Assembly: GCF_002288925.2 (NCBI RefSeq)
Contig: NW_022098050.1
Location: forward strand, 6,517,823 to 6,581,822
DNA from: Delphinapterus leucas
Lineage: Eukaryota > Chordata > Mammalia > Artiodactyla > Monodontidae
DNA: 64,000 bases
Reading direction: 5' to 3'
Positions within the stretch are counted from its first letter, which is position 1. Every line of letters begins with the position of its first letter. Position numbers and translations under genes: made by a program. The notes under the pieces were generated by a model. It did not search any database. It was not told the DNA's origin and was given only the letters and a program-made list of their open reading frames with translations. Positions 53,891 to 64,000 of this stretch are shown here, piece by piece.

Positions 53891-55494
53891 AGTAAATATT
53901 TAAAGGGTAAGCCTTTCTGAATGGTCATTTCTTTCTTCCATGCAATCTTGTCACAGTAAGACAAATGATGATGGCTATATTCTGTATTATATATATTATA
54001 ATTTAAAATAAAAAAGACTGTGTGCTTTATCTTCCTAAAGAGATCATAAGCACCTTTGGAGCTTTAGTCTCTTTTCTATTTCTACTCCTATGGTACTTGC
54101 ATTCTCTCTGCTCAGATAAGAACCAAACATAAACAGCTGAATAAAACTGAAGTTGAATAAACCTTAACTGTAACCTGCTACTTCGTTAGAGACTGCTTAA
54201 AGACTCATTTATTCTCTACATGGTAATTTCTTCAGTGCTCAAAAAGTTTAAAGTTCACATGGCACTTCTAAGCCTTTAACCTCATAGCATGTTTCGTTCT
54301 AGAATTTAAAATATAGAAACAATTCACTATACAGATTCCCCAAGAGCCATGTGTTCAAAATCACTAGAGGTTTTCCCAACACATCTGTGCAATTTTCATT
54401 AAAAAAGAATAGAAAACAGTAAATATTTTTTCTCCTTTTTTACTTCAATGTTTAACTGAGAGAAGAAAATGTTCAGAGAAACATCAGAAAAAACACACGC
54501 TGGCTTCAAATATTTACAGTATACAACTATTCTTTTATAGTAGCAACCTTATTTCTGTCTTATTATTTTTAATTTGCAGAGATGAACAAAGACCTGGGAA
54601 CTCCAGGTGACTCCCTAAGTGCTGGCTGTATACAGGGGTGTCCAATCTAGTAATTTCATAGACATGAGAATCACATAACAACTCAACGTCGACCAGGAGA
54701 CTTCCCAAGACATCCAGCTTTCTCCAGTTAGAGCAATACTTTTATTCTTACATAAATTTTAAAACCAGAACTCATTAGACTAAGAGGAATTGAGAAGATG
54801 ATCAATAGTTTTCATTTAACATAAGCAGTACTGTATTAAATCTCACTGCACTTAGGAGTTCTAAAGATATATGTAAACTTGTAAAAAGCATTATTAAAAA
54901 AATCACTTTATATCACCACTATTTAAATAAAAGATAAAAGATATTACACCAAAGTAGAGCTTCCTACATTTAAAAAAGGCAGGAAAAAAGATATGCAATT
55001 TCTCAAGTTACTCATTCTGATAGACAACTTCTGTTTTAATTCTCTGTACTGAGCGTATTAATCACCATGTTTATCTTTATACCATAGATGCTTTCGTGAA
55101 TAGGTGACTGTAAATTATGTTGAATTTTTTGTGTAATTGAAGTACTGCCTATTTAATGTCATGGCAAATACTTTTATATAAGGTATCCCTTTCTAAATTT
55201 ACCCTAACTTTAAAGTGTGAATTTCAGAAAAACAATGTTTTTAATGTGTCCGTGAGTTATAGTCAAACACAATTTCAGAAACCTCAAATTTTGACTTAAA
55301 GATCAACAAGATTATATCTTAACAGGCATGATAAATGTTTATTTCCCCCTTTATCCTTTCATATATACACTCCCATCAAGGCAACTTGCAAACTATTAAT
55401 CAGGAATATGTACCATTAAGACTAGACCAGCAAAATTAAGGATGTACTACTCAACCTGAAAGTGAGTTTCTATTCTGTGAGTAGAAGAGGAAGG

Positions 55495-56038
55495 TGTTGA
55501 AGAAGGAAAAAATTTTCCTCTACCCCTGTAGGTTCTCCTGGCTGGTCTAAGAGTTAAATTGACATGAGACAGATTAACAGGAGAAAAAACAAATTAAATT
55601 ATGTACCTGTGGGGGTTCCATAGGAATATGAGGCCCAAGGACAATCTGGGCAATTGGAACTTATATGCCATCTGAGAGAGGAGAAGGAGGTAGGGGTTTG
55701 GGACTTCAAAGGGGAGGAAGGCAACTCACATGGAGATAGAAAAACAAATGTTTGGTAAACAAGTGCTTGCTACTCCATGCAAAGACAATGGAACACAGAG
55801 AGGACTTTGGTGTCCCCAGCCTGCTCAGCTCCCCCACCATACCAGCTCATATTCTTTGCAGACATCTCTGGTGATAGTACTCTTCCTAGACCAGGCCCTT
55901 TAAATTCTTCCAGGTGCTTAAGGAGGAGGTAAAAAGAAAACTTTCCTGAATCTTTTGTTTCTTAAAAACAACCAGCGCCAAAATAGTCTTCAAGCCAAAG
56001 AGATACATTTTGGGGGTGGCAAGTTTTGTTCCCCTACA
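55495..56038 (-). mobile_element. Probable ERV1-type solo LTR, antisense
   Basis: Read on the minus strand it starts TGTAGGGGAACAAAACTTGC at 56038 and contains GGCTTGAAGACTATTTTGG, and near its end GAACCTACAGGGGTAGAGG. The TG start is clear; the left border and a target duplication are not. No viral gene is present. It lies 2.8 kb past GPR82. Confidence 0.5.
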
Positions 56039-57429
56039 ATGTCAACCCTGTTCTGATTTGGTAAGGACGACTGCAGCCCACCCCTGGCTTTGCAGTCTGC
56101 AGGGTGGAAGTTGTTATGAACAAATGTGTGAAGACAGGTTGAAAGGAAATCTTGCTTGGCAAACCACAAAGGGAGCACAGAGGGACACTGGTAATTTGCT
56201 ACGCATTTCAATCCTGCAGCCCAATGCCATGAACCTTCTCTGACTGCCCCCAAATTCAAAGTGAGTTGATATCAGTGGCAAGAGTTACTACAGCTAGAAA
56301 GGTTTTATACCTGACAGCACAAATGCTCTGGCTGTATCATACATGCTTGCTACCGTTGGCTAAAAAGGAAAGGAGCAGTGAAAGGATTCACATCTGTTAA
56401 GCAAAAGAAACAGTCATTCTTTTCTTTTCAAATCAAGGAGTTGATTTTTTTTGAAGGGGGATGGGTGGAAAAAGAGAAGCAAAATCATCTTAAATTTATC
56501 TCGTATTTCTAAGTATTAAAACCCCACTTTCAAGCTGAACATGTACATTATGCTCACAACAACCTTACGAAAGTAACGCAGAAGGTAAGCCTGTGTGCTT
56601 ATTATAATAAAGAATAGAATAAGTAAGTTTTCATTTTAAGGAGAATTTCAATATTTTATATAAACATGAGGGACTTTTGGGAGTTGTGGTAAGAGATGTA
56701 AAAGAAATGTCAAGAGCAATAGAGGAAGAAATACCGTAAGAAATCCACAATGCTATGGCAACTAGCGTGATCTGATGAACACCCATTTATAATGAAGTCT
56801 GGCCCTAAGCTGGTGAAAGGAGAACTGATACCATAAGGGGACCAGAGAGCAGCCAGGCGTGTTCACGGGTTAGCAAGGAAAACCATTTAAAGGAAGCACA
56901 CACAGAAATGCTTGGGCGGAGGCTCCTGGCTGAGCGGCTGTGAGACTGGGGTTTTGCAGTTCTGAGAACTAAAAACGGAGCCCCCAAGCCTCCTGGGCAC
57001 AGGCCCTATTCAGAATAGAAAGTGACTGTGTGTACAGCAGTTTGCTCTCAAAGAAGCTGCTTAACTTCAACTTCGTTTATTAAAACAGTACATCAGTAGG
57101 TCAGAGCCACAGAAAGGTCTACGGCTTGCTTGTCTCTCCACGCCCAGGTGATGCTTTGTGAGGCTGTCTCTGGGAGTCAGGAGAGACAAGAAAATTTCAA
57201 CTTTCACTGCTTAACAGAGCAAGTGAAGGCAGGCAAGGAGCCAGGAGTTGCATTTACCTTGAAAACTGTTCTATTTCTTTCTAAAGTACTTTTAATTTAG
57301 GGGTGAGAGGAAGAAAACACTGAAACATAATGAAAGTTACCACATCCTTTCATAAGAAAAAAAGGAATAAAATACATGCCTTAATTAATGCCTGTAGGGA
57401 GTCAAAACATGAGAAATATGCCATTATGA

Positions 57430-57638
57430 CAGTGGGTCTCAACTGGCGGTGATTTTTGTGCCCCAGGGGACATTTGACAATGTCTGGAGACATTTTTGAG
57501 TGTCACAAATTGGGGGGAAATGCTACTGGCATGTAGTGGGTAGAGGCTGGGTAGAGGCAACAACAACACAGGACAGCCTCCCACAACAAAGTGCCTGGCC
57601 CCAAATGTGCATGGTTGTTGGGAGATGCTGTACTATGA
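57430..57638 (+). mobile_element. MER20-like hAT DNA transposon relic
   Basis: CAGTGGGTCTCAACTGGCGG, GGGGACATTTGACAATGTC, GGAGACATTTTTGAGTGTC, TACTGGCATGTAGTGGGTAG, CCTCCCACAACAAAGTG are MER20 consensus blocks in order. Confidence 0.85.
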
Positions 57639-58379
57639 TGACACACCTTCTCAAATTTCAAAGGATTATATAGTTATTTTTTACACAATTTCATGTGAAA
57701 CTGCTTCTCGAAAGCGAGCAGTTTCCACTACAGGTCACATGGCACCATATACTCAAATCTAACCTGATATAACCAAACATTTTTAGACTCAGGTATTATG
57801 ATTTCAAAAAGAAATGCATACCAAGTAAATAAAAAAGTATTATTAATATAATGTTAGGACCTTTGGGAAACCCAATGCTTTTGGATCAATATCAAGAACT
57901 TGGGGTGGGGGGAGGTGAAGGAGGGAGGGAAGGAGAGAGAGAGAGAACCAGAACCAGGGAGAAAATGAGAATATTCTTGGCTAGCTGAAACAGTTGATTA
58001 AATAATCTAAATATTTCTCAAAGGAATGGAACGCTCCAATGGTCTTCTATTTTCTTTACTAAGTATAAGGGAAGAAAATTTTGACAAAAACTACAGAAAC
58101 CAAAATCTACATACAGAAGAAATCTATTCAGACAAGTCACTGAATATACAATATCTGAATGTGAAGAAAAGCTACTAGGCTGCAAAATTAGTTGTTTTAG
58201 CAAAAACAGTAACAACACATCAAGTGAAATTTTAAATTATTAGCCATGTGAAATGTATTGTTATTAAAGATCACTACAATGGAAAACCCCTATAATAAGG
58301 TCCTGAATGAAACTACTTTGGGTTACCTAAATTACTGAAATTATAATAGTAAATCCTGTTGACACAACCTTCAAATATA

Positions 58380-59095
58380 TCTGGAAATCTACTTTTTTTA
58401 CCACCTCCTTGCTACCACTCTGGCCCTGCCAGGCAGGAGCATCTCCTGTTTCCCAAGTTCCACCCTTGAGCCCCTATTCAATGTATTACCAACAAAGCAA
58501 CGTAGTCCTGTTACCGTGGAAAGTCAGATCATAGTCCATCTTTGTTCAGAACTCTCTGGTGAATCCTCATTTCTGTCAGAGTAAAAGTCAAAGTCCCTCC
58601 CCTCCTTTCCTCTCTAACCTTATCTACTATCCACTCTCCCCTTTGCTCACTGCGCCTCAGCCATACTGGCCTCCTTGCTCTTGCTCAAAAGGGCACTTAT
58701 GCTCCTGCCTTAGTGCCTTTACACTGGCTGTTCTTTTACCCAGAACCCTCCTCCTTCGATGTCAGTTAGTGCACTCTCTCTCTCTCCTTCGAGTCCTTGC
58801 CAGAGGTCAGGTTCTCAACGTGGTCTGCTTGATCACCCTATTTAGAATTGCAACCCCTTCTCCAGCAGTCCCTACCTACCCCTTTGGCTGCTCTCTTTTT
58901 TTCTGTAGTTCTTTTCACCTTCTAACCTACTACACAGTTGACTTCCTTATGCTCAGTGATCAGTGTCTGTCTCCCTGAACTAGAAAGTCAGCTCCACTGG
59001 GGCAGTGATTTTGTCTGTTTTGTTCATTGATGTAGCTCCGGTTCCTAGAATAGTGCCTGACACATAGTAGGCACTCGATACATATTTTTGGATGC
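58380..59095 (+). mobile_element. L2 3' end, sense
   Basis: Long, well-preserved L2 terminus: GTCAGAGTAAAAGTCAAAG, CTGGCCTCCTTGCTCTTGC, CTCCTGCCTTAGTGCCTTT, GAACCCTCCTCC, then TTTTGTCTGTTTTGTTCATTG, AGTGCCTGACACATAGTAGG. The open frame across it has no recognisable host-gene homology. Confidence 0.85.
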
Positions 59096-59404
59096 ACGTC
59101 TTAAGAAAAATACACCCGAGTTCAAATTTACCAATTAGCTAAATGTATTACATTTACCCATGCGAAATGTACAGATTTCAGGTACTGAAATATAAAGAAT
59201 ATCAACAATAATGTGTGCTCTGTGTTGAAAGTCTGCTTCCCAACTCAACAATGGTGCCTTTTCTGGTGGTTTCTTCTTACTAACTTGCAGTTTCAGAATC
59301 ACTTCTCTCTCCCCTTCCTTAGAATGTTTCTGGATGCTTCCTCAAAATTATTTGGCATGTGCCTTAGACACAATAAACAAATTTATTAAAATCCAATACA
59401 AAAC

Positions 59405-60215
59405 TAACTTTGAGCCTTTGCACACACTATCCTGTTGCTTGAAACATCCTCTCATCCCTGTGTAACTCCCCCATGACTCAAGACTAGGCTCAAATGTAAC
59501 TTCCTCCATGACGTTTCTCTGACTGTCTTTTAATTATATTTACCATCCCGTACCTTGGACGATAATTATTTGTTTTGTCTATCTGTGAAGATGGCCACAA
59601 ACAAGTTCTCCTATTCTTGTGCACATAGGTTGCTCCTCCAACTAAAAGGTGCAACTTATTTTTCCTCCTCTTGAATCCAGGCTACTCTTGTGACATTTTG
59701 ACTAACAGAACGCAGAGGACAGGACACAGTGCCAATTCCAGGTCGAGGCTTCAAGAGGCCTGGTAACTTCCATTTTTGCTCCTTTGGTGCCATGAGACAC
59801 TGTCCTGCTAGAAAAATGGGCCATGAAGGGGGGAGAAAGACAAAGAGAGAAATGTTCTGAATGAGAGACTATGAAGAAGGCCTAGCCAGCTTCCAGCTGT
59901 TCTATTCACTTCTGCTGAGATGCCAGAAAAGTGAGTGAAGCCTTTGTGGATACTAACCATGCCGCCTTAGCCAACAGCCTGTGAAACAGAATCAGGCAGT
60001 CCCCATCAAGCTCTGCTCAACTGCAGAACTGAGAGCAAATAAATGGCGCTTGTTGTTGCAAGTCACTGTGTGTTATTCCATAGTAGCTGGTAACAGATAC
60101 ACTATCTCATCTCTCTACTGAGACCATAATAATGCCTTTAGGGCTCCAAGCACAGTATACTGCATGAAGTAGGCACTCGGATATTTGTTGAATAAATCAA
60201 TCGAATGTAAGTTAG
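59405..60215 (+). mobile_element. L2 3' end, sense, split by an LTR
   Basis: GAGCCTTTGCACACACTATC, CTTCCTCCATGACG before the LTR; after it ATCTCATCTCTCTACTGAG, GGGCTCCAAGCACAG, AGTAGGCACTCGGATATTTG, TTGAATAAATC. Confidence 0.75.
59584..60101 (+). mobile_element. MaLR-type solo LTR inserted in an L2
   Basis: A 518-bp unit starting TGTGAAGATGGCC and ending CAGATACA, flanked by CTATC at 59579-59583 and 60102-60106. Contains an AATAAA (in GCAAATAAATGGCGC) near its 3' end, as expected for an LTR. It carries no coding region. Confidence 0.85.
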
Positions 60216-60409
60216 AAGGTGAAGCACAGCATTCAAACATAACTACTGTGGGATTTTATTTGGTTTTGGATTGTCATTATATCAAATACCATGGCTAATC
60301 AAAAAGCTGACTATATCATTGAAAGTATTACAGTAGAGTACGTTGTCAATCATTTATCATATGATATTGATATAATTACCTTTCAAGAACAGAATTCAAA
60401 ATAAAATTG

Positions 60410-60927
60410 CTTCTTACAACTTAATAACAAAAACCCAATCTGATTAAAAAATGGGCAGAGGATCTGAACAGACATTTTTCCAAAGACAGACAGATGGTAC
60501 ATGTACATGAAAAGATGTTCAACATCACTAATCATCAGGGAAATTCAAATCAAAACCACAATGAGATGTCACCTCGTACCTGTTAGAATGGCTATCATCA
60601 AAAAGATAAGAAATAATAAGTGTTGGTGAGGACGTAGGAAAAAAGGGAACCCTCATATACCATTGGTGGAAATGTAAATTGGTGTGGCCACTCTGGAAAA
60701 CAGTATGGAGGTTCCTCAAAAAAACTAAAAACAGAACTACCATATGATCGAGCAGTTCTACTTCTGAGTATTTATCTGAAGAAAACAAAAACACTAATTT
60801 GAAAACGCTAAAAGAAAAAACACTATGTGTACCTCCCATATCACTGCAGCATTATTTACAATAGCCAAGATATGGAAACAACCCAAGTGTCCACTGATGG
60901 ATGAATGAACAAAGAAGATGTAGTGTG

Positions 60928-60977
<50 letters not shown>

Positions 60978-61468
60978 TATACACATACATACACGGTGGA
61001 ATACTACTCAGTCATAAAAAAGAACAAACTCTTGCCCTTATGACAATGTGGATGGACCTCGAGGGTATTATGTTAAGTGAATAAGTCAGATACAGACAGA
61101 CAAATACCCTATGATTTCACTTACACGCTAAATCTAAAAATCAGAACAAATGAACAAACAAAACAAAACTCACAGACAGAGAAACCAGAATGGTGGTTGC
61201 CAGAGGTGAAGGGGGTTGGGTGGACAAAATGGGTGAAGCAGGTAAGAGGTACAAACTTCCAGCCATAAAATAAACAAGTCAGGGGGATGTAATGTACAGC
61301 CTGGTGACTAGTCAATATTATATTGCACATTTTGTAACTTTGTATGGTGACAGAGAGTAACTAGACTTACTATGGTGATCATTTCACAGTGTACACATAT
61401 ATCAAGTCATTATGCTGTATACCTGAAACTAATATAATGTTAAACGTTAATTATATCTCAATTTTAAA
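60410..61468 (+). mobile_element. L1 3' end, sense
   Basis: Decayed ORF2 C-terminus and 3' UTR: ATGGGCAGAGGATCTGAACA, GATGTTCAACATCACTAATC, CATTGGTGGAAATGTAAATT, GGAAACAACCCAAGTGTCC, GTGGAATACTACTCAGTC, then GGTGACTAGTCAATATTATA and ATGCTGTATACCTGAAAC. A (CA)n tract has expanded inside it. Confidence 0.9.
60929..60975 (+). repeat. (CA)n microsatellite inside the L1
   Basis: About 23 AC units in the place where the L1 normally reads GTATATACACA. Confidence 0.97.
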
Positions 61469-61557
61469 AATTTGCCTCTTGAGCAAAAGTGTTTTTAACA
61501 CAGTGCTACTCTATGAACTAAGAATCTGTTTTACACATTTTAAGTTTTCAAATTGTC

Positions 61558-61681
61558 TTTTTTTTTTTTTTTGGCCATGCCAGACGACATGTGGGATCCC
61601 AGTTTCCCAACCAGGGATCAAACCCGCGCCCTCTGCAGTGGAAGCACGGAGTCTCAAACACTGGACCATGAGGGAAGTCCC
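61558..61681 (-). mobile_element. Short tRNA-derived cetartiodactyl SINE, antisense
   Basis: A T run, GGCCATGCCAG, GATCAAACCCGCGCCC (reverse of the B box) and an end GAGGGAAGTCCC (reverse of GGGACTTCCCTC). Flanked by TCAAATTGTC at 61548-61557 and 61682-61691. Confidence 0.9.
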
Positions 61682-62953
61682 TCAAATTGTCACTTTTGTC
61701 ATTACATATAAGGAGATACACTTCACTCTGTATACATGCATTTTCTTACATTAATTAAGTGCAAAAGAATGACACAGCACGTTGCTATCATTGACCATTC
61801 CCTCCCCCCTTTATCTTTCTACACTTCTTATTCTCTTTGTTTGCAAAACTGAAGAATATTTCCTTATAAAAGTGCTATGTATCCATTGGGCTGTTAATGT
61901 TGAGTGGCGATAATAATATCATTTTCCTATTACCACATTTAAAAAGAATAAGACATTTTACAACTAATTTACACTAATGTGTATTCTGTGCATTTCTCCA
62001 ATTATTTTTCATTGCTATTATAACATTCTACCAGATTGATCTGGAATTGCTCATGCTTTCCCTCAGCTTTTAACCACAAGAATTTCAGTTAAAATTTCCC
62101 AAACGTTATAGAAAATTTAACTAAATTCTACTTAATTTTCTTAACCATTAAAATACATTAAAGAAGCCAGGCCTTTGATAACACATCTTGAGGGAAGGAG
62201 AGCGCCATATCTGTGGATGCTGCGGGTTAGAGAGAGGCCAGTGACAAAACAGGAGCACGTGAAAGTAGACAACAGGGCCAGAGAGACCACAGGGGCTCTT
62301 AGTGACTCGAGGCCTTGAAAGGGGGTAGGCATCAGGAGGAAGGCCCATGGCTTCCTTTCTTGCATGCCTCCATGTCCTACCTGACACCTTATAAGCCAGG
62401 GACTGACAGTTCTCATAAACTTGATACTGGGATTAAACAGGCATAAAGATTGAATAATGGTAATATTCATATTCCTAAGGGTACAAACTATATTGCATTT
62501 ATAATTACGATTTCAGACTATTTTAAAAAACTCTCTGCAAAGAAAATAAAATGCTAACTATTCTACATTGCAACATTAAGAAAATATAAGTGTGTGATGA
62601 ACTTTTACTATATAAACCAAATTCTAATTTCCCCCCAATTAACTTAGTATAGGATATTGTTTGGTTCTTCCTATTTGTTGGATTTTCACACTTCTCTCTT
62701 ACACACATAATGGCGAAGGAGGAATAACAGAATTTTAGAATGTGTGTATATTTTAATAAAAATAAGGAAATTGAAATGATAAAAAAGTGTTCCTATTAAG
62801 AACTAGTACAACTCTCCACATATAAACCAGCTAAACAAATTTTTATTTGTAAGTAAAATTAACTTTAAGCTACTCTTTATAAGAACACTAAAGAAAAATT
62901 TCTAATTCTTATCATTGCTATAAGTTAGTTTCTATTCACAAATATTAAAGTTA

Positions 62954-64000
<1,047 letters not shown>

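Noticed and set aside
58559..58978. 139-codon frame that might be a novel gene
   Set aside because: It lies wholly inside a well-preserved L2 3' end.

Overview
The window is mammalian nuclear DNA, almost certainly from a cetacean (whale or dolphin). The main evidence is eight copies of a long tRNA-derived SINE of the CHR type, with A-box-like and B-box-like tRNA promoter motifs, a GC-rich body and a poly-A tail. They sit with cetartiodactyl-type L1 3' ends, MIR, L2, MaLR LTRs and MER5/MER20 relics. Species cannot be fixed from the sequence alone. One short run of Ns (38338-38347) shows it is a draft or scaffolded assembly.

The locus is CASK, which is X-linked in placental mammals. Four consecutive coding exons lie on the minus strand, in transcription order 63044-62972, 16557-16455, 10623-10448 and 5716-5594. 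All have GT/AG borders and the reading frame continues across every junction. By family numbering they encode about residues 120-277 of the CaM-kinase-like domain. The window therefore starts inside one CASK intron and ends inside another, and lacks the promoter, first exons and last exons.

The 46.4-kb intron between the first two of these exons holds two intact plus-strand class A GPCR genes, each with its whole coding sequence in one exon: GPR34 (29124-30260, 378 aa) and GPR82 (51726-52736, 336 aa). Both have plausible splice acceptors just upstream of the start codon. GPR82 also has a candidate 5' UTR exon at 48052-48191. This nested, opposite-strand arrangement is known from other mammals.

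The rest is intronic DNA made largely of dispersed repeats, many of them nested: SINE in L1, L1 in L2, LTR in L2, SINE in LTR. There are several dinucleotide tracts. I found no prokaryotic-type system, CRISPR, rRNA or functional tRNA gene, and no convincing new protein-coding gene. The points most worth a second look are a perfect 16-bp hairpin inside an L2 relic (26864-26905), a composite L1 insertion that looks like a 3' transduction (49003-50207), a SINE tail that became a long A/(TA)n microsatellite (38858-39134), and the unusual signature residues of GPR82 and CASK.
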